Positions 6,652-14,800 of a stretch of DNA of 26,640 nt are shown in pieces (positions within the stretch are counted from its first letter, which is position 1; every line of letters starts with the position of its first letter). Source of the stretch: a virus. The DNA lies in IMG/VR virus record IMGVR_UViG_3300046516_001425, positions 1 to 26,640 of that record. The stretch is one strand, 5' to 3'. Under the pieces are notes generated by a model. That model made no database searches. It worked only from the letters and a program-made list of their open reading frames with translations, and was not told where the DNA came from. A program made the translations under genes and the position numbers.

Positions 6652-7668
6652 ATGGCCGACGTGATTTTCCCCAGTAACGCCGAGTTGACGGAGATTTCGC
6701 AGGACTTGATGCCGCGTCTGCAAGCGGGGCGCGTGACCTTCGACTTCTTCCCGATCGTCACCCAGGACGCGTGGCTCTTGATCTGGGAGCAGTTGGACAA
6801 TTTCCAGGGTCTGCAATACGCGCGCGGCCTCAACGGCCAGCCGACGCGGATCAAGAAGACCGGCGCAAAGCGCTTCGCGATGCAGCCCGGTGTCTACGGT
6901 GAGTTCGAGTACATCGATGAGGAAGAACTGACCATCCGGCGTCAGTACGGCACGTTCAATGCGCCGATCAACCTCACCGACCTCGTCTCGACCGCGAACG
7001 TCAAACTGCTTCAGCGCGAGTTGGACCGGATGGAGGCGATCATCTGGACGCTGCTCACCACCGGCACCTTCGCCGTTGCCGGTCCCACGGGCGCGATCGT
7101 CCACACGGACATCTTCACGATGAAGACGCAGACACCGCTCAATGGGGCGTGGTCAACCACCGCGACCTCGACGCCGCTCGCGGACTTGCGTGCCACGGCG
7201 CTCCTCGGTCGCGGCACCTCGGCCAACTTCGGCGCGGGCGCGAAGGTCTATGTCAATCAGGTGACCGCCAACAACATCATCGCCAACACGAATGCCGCCG
7301 ACCTCGGCGGCAAGCGCTTCGGGCTGGGCACGCTCAACAACCTCAGTGATGTCAACACCCTGCTGACGATGGACGGTCTCGCCAATATCGCCGTCTACGA
7401 TCAGGGCTACATCGATGAGACGGGGACGTTCCAGACCTTCATCCCGAACGCGAAAGCGGTCGTCATCGGCCAGCGACCGGGCGGACAGGTGCTGGGGAAC
7501 TACCGGCTGGTCAGAAATGCCAACAATGACGGCTTCGGCCCCGGCCCCTACTCGATGGTCGTCGATAACATCGATGACGGCCCGCCACGCAGCATCGCCG
7601 TGCACCGGGGCCACTCGGGTGGGCCAGTACTCTTCTTCGGCACCGCGATTGTGCAGATGAACGTGTAG
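6652..7668 (+). CDS. Major capsid protein, lambda gpE-like
   Basis: 338 aa, a typical length for lambda gpE-type HK97-fold capsid proteins. Features seen include FDFFPIVTQDAWLLIWEQLD, the block RIKKTGAKRFAMQPGVYGEF (a Mu/lambda-type N-arm), the segment QRELDRMEAIIWTLLTTGTF, which fits a spine helix, and the closing part GPYSMVVDNIDDGPPRSIAV. It forms the icosahedral shell. GGGGG (6640-6644) lies seven bases ahead of ATG 6652, within the loop of a small TAGCC/GGCTA stem. It follows the decoration gene and is followed by an 83-base structured spacer, which fits a need for high and separately set expression. Confidence 0.9.
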   Translation: MADVIFPSNAELTEISQDLMPRLQAGRVTFDFFPIVTQDAWLLIWEQLDNFQGLQYARGLNGQPTRIKKTGAKRFAMQPGVYGEFEYIDEEELTIRRQYGTFNAPINLTDLVSTANVKLLQRELDRMEAIIWTLLTTGTFAVAGPTGAIVHTDIFTMKTQTPLNGAWSTTATSTPLADLRATALLGRGTSANFGAGAKVYVNQVTANNIIANTNAADLGGKRFGLGTLNNLSDVNTLLTMDGLANIAVYDQGYIDETGTFQTFIPNAKAVVIGQRPGGQVLGNYRLVRNANNDGFGPGPYSMVVDNIDDGPPRSIAVHRGHSGGPVLFFGTAIVQMNV

Positions 7669-7684
7669 TTAGCGGGTGAGCGGG

Positions 7685-7746
7685 TGAGGGGGAGCGGCAA
7701 CTGCCGCATTGGAGCCGACTCTCTCTCGCCCCCTCAGACTGGGGGT
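7685..7746 (+). promoter_or_regulatory. Leader with competing hairpins between capsid and next gene
   Basis: An outer stem TGAGGGGG/CCCCCTCA (7685-7692/7729-7736) encloses a short hairpin GCGGCA/TGCCGC (7694-7707). The CCCCC at 7729-7733 could instead pair with the ribosome binding site GGGGG at 7741-7745 around a seven-base loop. The two pairings exclude each other, so the leader could either expose or mask the start of the 7752 gene. No T-tract is present. Evidence is complementarity only. Confidence 0.45.
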
Positions 7747-7751
7747 ACACC

Positions 7752-8171
7752 ATGTCCGCAGGCAATGTCCGTCGTTCCCATCAGGAACCCGATCGCGGTG
7801 ACGGTCCCGGCAACAGTGGCACCGCACTCTCCGCGCGCGATGCCGCGCAAGCGCGCAAGCAACCGCCCGCTGGCAGTGCCGCCGGGTACGTCGTCGTGCA
7901 CACGCTCATCCATTCATCGACCGTTGGCTGGCAGGAGCGCCGCGTCGTGCTGCCCGAAGACCTCGCTGAAGCAGATGTCACTGAGGACCAGATCGCCCGT
8001 CTCGATCGCCTTGCCGCGTGGCGTCCGGCCACGCCGGAGGAACTGAAAGCGGCGCTGGACGCGAAGCAGGCGGCGGAGGACGCGGGCGTGCCCTTCGACG
8101 GCTACTCCGTCCCGGCGGAGCCGCCACCGGAAGCCACCCCGCAGAGCGCCGTGGTGGGCGAACGAGCATGA
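7752..8171 (+). CDS. Small head protein of unknown function
   Basis: 139 aa. The first 45 residues are polar and probably disordered (NVRRSHQEPDRGDGPGNSG). The middle holds two beta-strand-like stretches (GYVVVHTLIHSSTVGW, ERRVVLPEDL) followed by helices (EDQIARLDRLAAWRPATPEELKAALDAKQAA) and a Pro/Ala-rich tail. Many siphoviruses have a gene of this type directly after the capsid gene; no function is established from the sequence. GGGGG (7741-7745) lies six bases before the ATG, and the leader could fold so as to hide it. The stop overlaps the next start (ATGA). Confidence 0.75.
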   Translation: MSAGNVRRSHQEPDRGDGPGNSGTALSARDAAQARKQPPAGSAAGYVVVHTLIHSSTVGWQERRVVLPEDLAEADVTEDQIARLDRLAAWRPATPEELKAALDAKQAAEDAGVPFDGYSVPAEPPPEATPQSAVVGERA

Positions 8172-8614
8172 GCACGTGGCTGAGTGACGCGCAGCAGAAA
8201 ACCCTGATTCTCAGCGAGGTCGGGGATTACAACGGCGTCGTCGCGGCCAACATCGACCTCCTCTGGTCGTTCTACGCGCCCTATGCCACCTTCCCGCCGC
8301 TGCAATACCTGCTCACCAAGCGGCACGCGCTGACGATGCTCGCCGGTCAAGTCTGGCAAGCGGTCGATGCGACCGTCGATGACACACGCGAGAACCTCTC
8401 CGACATGCACAAGGCGCTGATGGATCAGATCGCCATGCTCGACAAGGAGATTCTCCAGAGCATGAACGAGTTGACCGGGATGGCGGGTCTCGGTGTCCAG
8501 GGTGGCGTGATCGTCGCCACGGCACCGATGGCTCCGCCCTCCGGTTACCCGGACGCGAACTCGCCTGCCTATCTCGGCAACCCGTACTACCCGATCGGGG
8601 GGCCACTCCGATGA
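8168..8614 (+). CDS. Head-tail connector (adaptor-type), putative
   Basis: 148 aa, mainly alpha-helical up to residue 105 (DAQQKTLILSEVG, GVVAANIDLLWSFYAPYA, LLTKRHALTMLAGQVWQAVD, ENLSDMHKALMDQIAMLDKEI), then a Gly/Pro-rich tail (YPDANSPAYLGNPYYPIGGP). The helical bundle plus position between capsid and stopper genes fits the adaptor that sits beneath the portal (HK97 gp6/SPP1 gp15 role). The ATG at 8168 was chosen because it overlaps the previous stop as ATGA; the longer ORF from 8018 has a low-complexity Arg/Gly extension that is a frame shadow. The assignment rests mainly on gene order. Confidence 0.65.
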   Translation: MSTWLSDAQQKTLILSEVGDYNGVVAANIDLLWSFYAPYATFPPLQYLLTKRHALTMLAGQVWQAVDATVDDTRENLSDMHKALMDQIAMLDKEILQSMNELTGMAGLGVQGGVIVATAPMAPPSGYPDANSPAYLGNPYYPIGGPLR

Positions 8615-8997
8615 GCGCCACGACACCGTATCTGAGCGCACCGACGCTCGCGGCGCTGATGACGCTCGATGAGAGCGCGATGCGCTCCACCTGCACGATC
8701 ACGCGGCACGTCGCGGGACCGCCGAACGCGGACAACTCGCCCTCGGACGGCACGGACTATGTCCAGAGCAACATCAAATGCCGCTTCACGCAACTGCGGC
8801 GCGCGCCGTCGATCGAAGACCTGTACATGCAACGGATCACCGAGGTGTCGGAGGCGTTCATTCGCGTGCCGGTCGGCACCGATGTGCTCACCTCCGACAC
8901 GATCACGCTCGATGGCAACCAGTACGAGATCGTCGGCACGAACGAGGACCGGACCTTCACCACCAGTGTCAAGCTGGCCGTCCGCAGGCTCACCTAG
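8611..8997 (+). CDS. Head-tail joining protein (stopper-type), putative
   Basis: 128 aa, beta-rich. The pattern TCTITRHVAGP near the start, the central KCRFTQLRRAP, IRVPVGTDVLTSDTITLDGNQYEIVGTNEDRTF and the closing TTSVKLAVRRL is the usual shape of small phage head closure proteins of the SPP1 gp16/HK97 gp7 type. These plug the DNA exit channel and dock the tail. It starts at the ATGA overlap with the previous gene. The stop is followed after nine bases by the next ATG. Confidence 0.75.
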   Translation: MSATTPYLSAPTLAALMTLDESAMRSTCTITRHVAGPPNADNSPSDGTDYVQSNIKCRFTQLRRAPSIEDLYMQRITEVSEAFIRVPVGTDVLTSDTITLDGNQYEIVGTNEDRTFTTSVKLAVRRLT

Positions 8998-9006
8998 GAG
9001 GGGGCA

Positions 9007-9225
9007 ATGGCAGACAAGGAAAAGAGCGAACCGAAGGAAGCGAAGGAAGCGAAGGCCGCGCCAGCGGCAGCACCGGCAGAGGAACCGGCAACGCAGCCCG
9101 CTCCCGAAGGGGAAACGCCGAACATCCCACCGGATCGGGAGGCGGAGGCGCGGATGATCGCGGCGGCGCAGGCTGCGGCACAGGCCGCGCTCTTCGGGGC
9201 CGTGCCGGTTGAGGACGCGTCCTGA
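9007..9225 (+). CDS. Small Ala/Glu-rich protein of unknown function
   Basis: 72 aa. Residues 1-45 are a charged, Pro/Ala/Glu-rich and probably disordered tract (KEKSEPKEAKEAKAAPAAAP); 46-66 form a likely amphipathic helix (EAEARMIAAAQAAAQAALFG). No family is recognised. GGAGGGGG (8997-9004) lies two to three bases before the ATG, a somewhat close spacing. The stop overlaps the next start (TGATG), so the two are probably co-translated. Similar short Ala/Glu/Pro proteins occur in connector regions of other phages, but their role is unclear. Confidence 0.65.
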   Translation: MADKEKSEPKEAKEAKAAPAAAPAEEPATQPAPEGETPNIPPDREAEARMIAAAQAAAQAALFGAVPVEDAS

Positions 9226-9581
9226 TGTCGATCACGATCACCGTCGAACAGAAGGTGACGGCACAGCAGCGGCGGCGCGATGCGCGCGCGGTCATCCGTG
9301 AGTATGCCGAGCGCATCCAGCAGCGCGCCGAGGAACTCGTGCCGCACGACACCGGCGCACTGCACGCCTCGATCCGGATGGAACTGATCGACGGTGGTTT
9401 CGTCATCCACGCCGGTGAGGGACTCGATGACGAGCGCGCCAAGTTTCAGGAGTACGGCTTCCACCATGTTTCCACCGGCGCGTTCATCCAGAACCCGTTC
9501 CTCCGTCCCGCCTTCGAGCAGTACAAGGAGGCGCTCCTTGTCGATCTCCTCGCCGCCGTCATCGGTGGTGAGGTCACCTAA
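9225..9581 (+). CDS. HK97 gp10-like tail completion protein
   Basis: 118 aa. The N-terminal helix (QRRRDARAVIREYAERIQQRAEEL) leads into VPHDTGALHASIRMEL and then EYGFHHVSTGAFIQNPFLRPAFEQYK. 'DTGALxxSI' followed by 'EYGxxxxxxxAFIxNPFLRPAxE' is the signature of the HK97-gp10 family, which helps join the completed tail to the head. The TGATG overlap fixes the start. It lies between connector and tail terminator genes, the usual place. Confidence 0.85.
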   Translation: MSITITVEQKVTAQQRRRDARAVIREYAERIQQRAEELVPHDTGALHASIRMELIDGGFVIHAGEGLDDERAKFQEYGFHHVSTGAFIQNPFLRPAFEQYKEALLVDLLAAVIGGEVT

Positions 9582-9592
9582 AGGGGGAGCCT

Positions 9593-10102
9593 ATGACCGT
9601 CGGCACGTATCCTCCCGTCACGCGGGACACGGATACGTATCAGATCGTCGTCGCCATCGTGCAATCGCTGCTCGCGGACAGCCGCGTCACCGGGGACAGC
9701 GCAGCGAATGGCTACCAGGGCACCGGCACGCGCGTCTTCCCCGAGGCCAACATCGCTGCCGACATCCCCGGTACGGGGCAGGAGTTCCCGTACTGCGTGG
9801 TGACCGCCCCCGCCAACACGGTGCCGTACGACTACACCGCGTCCTACTTCGACGGCATCTTCGACATCACCGTCGTTGATCGCGCCCACACCCCGAAGAA
9901 CATTAGCGGCGGCACCCAGAATGTCGTCCCCGTCGCCGCTGCCGCGCAGGCGCGCCTCCTCAACCACCCGCTCACGGTCACGGGCATGACCGGCGTTTCC
10001 GTCGCACCCGAGAGTGCCGCACGCGGCACCGCATACGTGCAGCAGGGTGTCGTCTATCGCCAGCGCCAGTTCACCGTCCGCGTGCGTGCGGCCAGGATGT
10101 AA
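9593..10102 (+). CDS. Tail terminator / tail completion protein (putative)
   Basis: 169 aa. The opening helix DTDTYQIVVAIVQSLLADSR, the central EFPYCVVTAPANTVPYDYTASYFDGIFDITVVDR and the end VVYRQRQFTVRVRAARM fit the alpha/beta fold of siphovirus tail terminators (lambda gpU type, DUF3168-like), which form a ring capping the finished tail tube. Placed directly before the tail tube gene, as usual. AAGGGGGA (9580-9587) lies six bases upstream of the ATG. A perfect 9-bp-arm palindrome overlaps its stop codon (10096-10115). Identification is by order, size and shape. Confidence 0.7.
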   Translation: MTVGTYPPVTRDTDTYQIVVAIVQSLLADSRVTGDSAANGYQGTGTRVFPEANIAADIPGTGQEFPYCVVTAPANTVPYDYTASYFDGIFDITVVDRAHTPKNISGGTQNVVPVAAAAQARLLNHPLTVTGMTGVSVAPESAARGTAYVQQGVVYRQRQFTVRVRAARM

Positions 10103-10115
10103 CGACCGTTACATC
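10096..10115. promoter_or_regulatory. 20-bp perfect palindrome before the tail tube gene
   Basis: Arms GATGTAACG (10096-10104) and CGTTACATC (10107-10115) are perfectly complementary around AC. The TAA stop of the preceding gene is within the left arm. In RNA it gives an eight-pair stem with a four-base loop; no T-tract follows. It may be an operator, or an RNA hairpin that stabilises or processes the abundant downstream tail tube message. Confidence 0.5.
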
Positions 10116-10158
10116 GCGACCCTCCCAACCACTCGCCATCTCGCATGGAGGTATCATC

Positions 10159-10914
10159 ATGGCTTCGGCACCACCCGAGATCAATCCGCTCGTTATCACC
10201 CCCGCCGCGCCCATCCTGCCGATCTCCGGTGTGGATGGCTATATCGCGCTCTGTCTCGGCATCAGTACGCCGAAGGCGGGCGAAATCTTTCAGGAGATCG
10301 CGCACGCGCCCGGTGGTTCCCGTACCTACAGCAAGCAACTGTACACCGTCGCGGATCGCGGCAAGAAGATCGCCGATTCGCGCGTACCGCCGAAGATCTA
10401 CATCGATGGCGGGACGGCGATCTCGCCCACGCAGTACCGCTGGTTCCCCGGTGGTGCGTTCATCTTGTTCTTCCAGCCGATCGTCGCCACACCCGGCGCG
10501 ATCACCGCCGATTTCAACTACATCCCGACCTCGACGGCAACCGGCGAAGTGTACGGCCTCTTGCACGTGAACAACTGGCAGTTGAATCTCGCTGCCAACC
10601 CGATCCCCGGTGACGAGTACGGCACGATGATGGCGCCGAACTATCGCGGCAAAATGGCAGGCACGTGGCAGTTCGAGCGCTATTCCTCGGCCTCCGCCGT
10701 TGACCTCTACATGCTGATGATGGAGCGGACCTTCTTCGTGATCTCGCTCTATGAATCCCTGATCGAGCAGCGGCAATGGATTTGTTACGGCGACATTGGC
10801 GCTTCGCCGATGTCCGCGCCCACCGCTGGCATGGTTGGGGGCACCGTGACGGGTACACTCGTGTCTCAACCTTCCCTCATTGTCGAGCCTCTGGCAGCAT
10901 CGTTCACTCCGTAA
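10159..10914 (+). CDS. Major tail tube protein
   Basis: 251 aa, largely beta in character (GVDGYIALCLGIS, RTYSKQLYTVADRGK, QYRWFPGGAFILFFQPIV, GEVYGLLHVNNWQLNLAANP, MAGTWQFERYSSASAVDLYML). The size, position between tail terminator and tail chaperone genes, and separate leader fit the hexameric ring-forming tail tube subunit of siphoviruses. It polymerises round the tape measure to make the tail. GGAGG (10147-10151) lies seven bases ahead of the ATG; a CCTCC at 10121-10125 is complementary to it. The C-terminal end (GTVTGTLVSQPSLIVEPLA) is short and no Ig-like extension is seen. Confidence 0.82.
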   Translation: MASAPPEINPLVITPAAPILPISGVDGYIALCLGISTPKAGEIFQEIAHAPGGSRTYSKQLYTVADRGKKIADSRVPPKIYIDGGTAISPTQYRWFPGGAFILFFQPIVATPGAITADFNYIPTSTATGEVYGLLHVNNWQLNLAANPIPGDEYGTMMAPNYRGKMAGTWQFERYSSASAVDLYMLMMERTFFVISLYESLIEQRQWICYGDIGASPMSAPTAGMVGGTVTGTLVSQPSLIVEPLAASFTP

Positions 10915-11081
10915 CCGAGTAGTGGTCGGTGGGGATCACGGCTGTCCGAGGACCGAATCGCATTCGCGGACCTTCCCCAATCACCCCTCCGGTTCGCACC
11001 CAGCCTCCCTGTCGCGGGGAGGCGGGCGGCGCTGTGTGAACCACTGACCCCTACTCCCGATGAAACGAGAAGAAGACTCCC
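10915..11081. other. Structured spacer between tail tube and chaperone genes
   Basis: 167 bases without a gene. It contains a short hairpin CGAAT/ATTCG (10954-10966) within a larger GTCCG/CGGAC pairing, and a seven-pair stem GCCTCCC/GGGAGGC around the base run near 11011-11031. No T-tract follows either stem. A structured spacer after a highly expressed tail tube gene could act as a partial terminator or an RNA-stability element. No strong promoter was seen; the ribosome binding site of the next gene (GAGAAGAAG) is weak. Confidence 0.45.
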
Positions 11082-11567
11082 ATGGCAACGAAAACCATCA
11101 CGCCGAACGGCGTTTCCACGGTGGACCAGATTTTCGCGCTCGTCGAGGACCGCTACGCGCCGCAGCGCTTCGAGATTCCCGACTACCCCGGCTCCGTCGT
11201 CGAGGTGCAGATGCTCTCATCGGGGGAGGAAGAGCATGCGAACATGTACGCGCGCATGGCCGACGGATCGCGCAACTCCGACGCCTTCATCCGTATCTTC
11301 GTCGCCTACGCGCTCGCGTCCCCGAAACTGGCCGAGGACAAGGACAAGAGAGTCCAGGCAGAAAAGATCGCGGCGCTCTTGGAGCGCTTCCCGACCGATT
11401 GGATGACGCCGATCTTCCGCAAGGCCTACGACATGACCACCGAGTACCAGCAGAAGCGCCAGGAACGGGAGCGCGAGGGTGATAAGGTGGTGCCTTTTTT
11501 TCCGAGAGTAAGTTCCGGGCGTTTGTCATTGCAGACCGTCTCGGACGACTCGGACACGAGATCCTAG
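11082..11567 (+). CDS. Tail assembly chaperone, zero-frame product (gpG-like)
   Basis: 161 aa. Lambda gpG-type chaperones bind the tape measure and recruit tail tube subunits. The body is a short beta N-terminus (QRFEIPDYPGSVVEVQMLSS) and a helical part (EEEHANMYARMADG, AEKIAALLERFPTDWMTPIFRKAY) with a charged end (QQKRQEREREGDK). After the slippery site at 11495-11501 the zero frame reads PRVSSGRLSLQTVSDDSDTRS and stops at 11567. This tail lacks the protein-like character of the -1 frame, consistent with simple termination of the short form. Position between tail tube and tape measure genes is diagnostic. Confidence 0.85.
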   Translation: MATKTITPNGVSTVDQIFALVEDRYAPQRFEIPDYPGSVVEVQMLSSGEEEHANMYARMADGSRNSDAFIRIFVAYALASPKLAEDKDKRVQAEKIAALLERFPTDWMTPIFRKAYDMTTEYQQKRQEREREGDKVVPFFPRVSSGRLSLQTVSDDSDTRS

Positions 11568-11821
11568 ACTTGCCACAGTGGCAGCAGGACGAACTCTACG
11601 ACTTCTACACCCTCTACGGCAGCACGGACGCGGACGGCAAGATCACCGGTATCTTCCGGCGCGCGCGCTCGATTGCCGACGACGGTGCGCTTGATGTCAA
11701 CTTCGCCGACTTCGCGGCGGGCAATCTCTCGCCCTCCGTGCTGGCGCGCGCCCAGACCTACAACGACGGCGCGACGACGAGCGCCACGCACGTGGACGCG
11801 ATGATGGAAAGAGATTGGTAG
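11082..11821 (+). CDS. Tail assembly chaperone, -1 frameshift fusion (gpGT-like)
   Basis: About 246 aa: 140 codons up to 11501, then reading resumes in the -1 frame at 11501 and ends at TAG 11819-11821. The slippery run is seven T residues (11495-11501), read as CCT TTT TTT in the zero frame. The new frame begins SESKFRAFVIADRLGRLGHE and continues DLPQWQQDELYDFYTLYG, a well-formed protein, and has no good start of its own (a TTG at 11570 falls within it without a ribosome binding site). AAGGTGG (11484-11490), close to a Shine-Dalgarno sequence, lies just upstream and may stimulate slipping; CCGAGA/TCTCGG (11502-11507/11539-11544) could pair downstream. The lambda G/GT arrangement is conserved in siphoviruses. 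Confidence 0.85.
11495..11501 (+). promoter_or_regulatory. Programmed -1 frameshift site (T7)
   Basis: The T TTT TTT heptamer fits the X XXY YYZ rule for -1 slipping of both P- and A-site tRNAs (Phe). The zero frame stops 66 bases later, whereas the -1 frame stays open to 11821. AAGGTGG lies four bases upstream, which resembles the Shine-Dalgarno-like stimulator of dnaX frameshifting. In GC-rich DNA such a T-run is very unusual, and this supports selection for slipping. Confidence 0.85.
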
Positions 11822-11827
11822 GCAGTC

Positions 11828-14800
11828 GTGCCAGAAGGCACCGAGATCACCCTCAGGTTTGTCGCGGACGATACGCAGGCGACCGCAGCCCTGAATCGGA
11901 TCAAGCAGAAACGCGACGAATTTGCCCGAGAGAAGACAACCAGCGAGATCGACTTCAACGATCAGGCGGCGCGCGCGAAGCTGGCAGGCCTCCGCAACGA
12001 GTTCGCGCGCCTTCAGGCGGAGCGTGTCGGCATCCGGATCGAGGCCGATACCACGCAGGTGCAGCGCAGCTACCAGCAGATCGAGCGCGAGACGCAAATC
12101 CTGACGGCGCAGACCCGCCTCCTCAAGATCAATGTCGATACGACGCAGGCGGAAGCCGCGACCGACTCGCTGATGGGCAAGCTGCAAAACATCGCCGCCT
12201 ACAGCGCCGGGTATCAGTTCTTCCGGCTGTTCGAGAACGCGGTCGGTGCCGCCGGTCAGGCGATCGTCGGTTTCAACTCCCAACTGGAGCAGACCCGGAT
12301 CGCCTTCACGCAGATGCTCGGCTCGGCGCAGTCGGCGGACGCCTTCCTGGCGCAGTTGCAAAGCTTCGCCCAGGCAACGCCGTTCCAGTTCGGCGACCTG
12401 ACGAAACTGTCGCAGCAGTTGATGGCGATGGGGATCGCGGCGAACGATGTCATCCCCGACCTGACGGCAATCGGCAACGCCGTCGCCGGTGTCGGTGGCA
12501 GCACGGACGTGCTCCAACGGGTGGTCATGGCCTTCGGCCAGATTTCCAGTGCCGGGAAGGCGAACGCGCAGGACTTGCGGCAACTGACGGAGGCGGGCAT
12601 CCCTGCCTACCAGATGCTCGCGAAGACGCTGGGCACCGATGTCGCCGGTGCGATGAAGCAGGTGACCGCTGGTACGGTCGATGCCGCGACGGCGATGGAC
12701 GCCCTGACGACCGGCATGAACGAGCGCTTCGGCGGGCTGATGGAGGCGCAATCGAAGACGCTCCTCGGTCGGCTCTCGAACCTCAAGGACGCGCTCTCGA
12801 TGGAGATGGCGGACATCGGCAAGCCGCTGTTCGACCAACTCTCCACCGGCCTCGATCAGATCGCCAACTATGTCCAGACCGCCAACTTCAAGGAGTCGTT
12901 CGCCGCGATCACCGAGGAAGTCGGGCAACTGCTCAGTGCCGTCGAAGCGGTCTTCGCGCTCTTCTCGCATATCCCCGCAGGCGTCCTCGAGTTCGGTGTC
13001 CGGCTCGCGGAGATCGCCGTCGGTGTCAAGGCGATCACCGCCGTCTCCGATGCGTTTGCCGCTGGCCTGACGCGCTCGATCGCCGCCCTGCGCGGTGAGA
13101 CGGTCGCCGCCGAGCAGGACGCTGCGGCACAGCGCCAACTCGCCGCCGCGAAGGAGCAGGTGCGGCTCGAGGGTTCGGTCGGCGCACCGATCCAGAGCGG
13201 TGTCAACGCGGCGCGCGGTGGCCTCGCCTCCGGACTTGCCGCCGTTGCCCCCGTCGCCGAGGTCGCCTCGATGATCGCTATCCCGACCTTCATCGGCGCG
13301 GGGCTGGCCGATCAGGTGACGAAATACCTCGACGATCAGGAGCGGGAGGCGCAGCAGCGCGCGCAGCAGAAGCAACTGCACATCTTCGTCGAGGGCGCAC
13401 TGGAATGGCCCGGACCCGAGGAGGCCGAGCGCCGCTATGCCGCCTTGCAGGACCGGCTCAACGAACTCGACCGGACGCAGGAGCGGGTGGTCGAGAACCT
13501 GTCCACCTGGGGCGGCGGCTTTGGCAGTTTCGATAGCAAGGTCACGGCAGCGATTCAGGCCAACATCGACCAGACGAAAGCGGCGAAGGATCAGATTGAC
13601 CCCGAGCAGTTGCTCGCGAACGCGACGGCGGGTCTGAAGAAGTACGAGGATCAGGCGACCGCTGCCCTCAAGCGGACGACGACGACGGCGGATGTCGATC
13701 AGACCGTCAAGACCTCCGAAGCGGCGATCGGCTCGATGCAGGACGAGTTCATCAAGGCGCACGGGACGCTGGAAGATTTCCAGAAGCTCTATCGCGAGTT
13801 CACCCAGGATATCGAGGATCAGGCCGAGGCGCAAAAGAAGAAGATCGTTCAGGACCAACAGCAAGCGGAGGCGATGCAGAAGCAGGCGGATGAGATTCGC
13901 CAGCAGGCGTCCTCGACCGGGCTGGCCCCGCCCGTGGACATCATGGCCGGTCTGAAGGGGACGAGTAAGTCCGACGCCGATCAGATCAAGTTGATCGCTG
14001 ACGCCTTCAAGCTCCAGCAGCAAGAACTGACGAAGGCCCAACAGGAGGCCTCGCAGGCACAAAAGCAGTGGCTCGCAGACACGGTCGCGGCGGCGACTCA
14101 GGCGAAGCAAGCCATCTCGAGCATCGACCTCTCGAAAGGCTTCTCCGGGCTGGCGGCAGCGGCACCCGCGCTCGAGCAGGCGCGCGCCGCCTACGAGGCG
14201 ATCGGCCAATCCTCGACCGCGCTCACCAATCTGACGGCGATCGCCTCCGAGTGGAAGGCGGTTGCCGACGCGACCGACGCGGCATCCGAGTCGTTCAACG
14301 GCTACCTGAATCTCTTCGACGAGACCGATCAGCGCATCAAGATGCTCTCCGATCTCGAGAAGAAGTGGAAGGATGCCCAGAAGGCGGCGGAGGACGCGAA
14401 GAAGGCGGGCATCGCCACGCCCGAGCAGGAGAAACTGCTCCAGCAGGCACCGACCGTTCTCGCGAACATCAACTATGAGCGCAACCAACTCCAGTCGAAT
14501 CAGGCGGGCGACCTGACGAATATGGCGCAGAACATGCCTGATCTGCGCGAAGCCGACAAGCTGATGCGGAGCATGGCGGATACCGCCGGTGGCACACGCC
14601 AGATTCGCGTCGATGTCAAGACGGAGGTGGCGCAAGCAAAGAGCGATCTCGACAAATGGATCAATGAACCGCGCGAGATCAAAGTCAAAGTCACCACCGA
14701 CATCGCGGCGAGCAACTCATTCTCACCGGGTGCCGGGGTGGCCGGGGGCGTCGATCTCTCCGGTCAGACGGGCTACGCGCGGCCCACGACCATCCGCAGC

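Noticed and set aside
8018-8167. N-terminal extension of the 8168 connector gene
   Set aside because: The extension is Arg/Gly-rich shadow sequence overlapping the previous gene; ATG 8168 with ATGA overlap is the better start.
11570-11821. Independent 83-aa gene starting at TTG 11570
   Set aside because: The frame is open back to the slippery site at 11501 with protein-like sequence, and no ribosome binding site precedes TTG; it is the second half of a frameshift product.
11564-14635. Long minus-strand ORF of 1023 codons opposite the tape measure gene
   Set aside because: It is exactly antisense to a strongly supported gene; its translation is rich in Arg, Leu, Gly and Asp from high-GC shadow reading and lacks a recognisable domain or a ribosome binding site.
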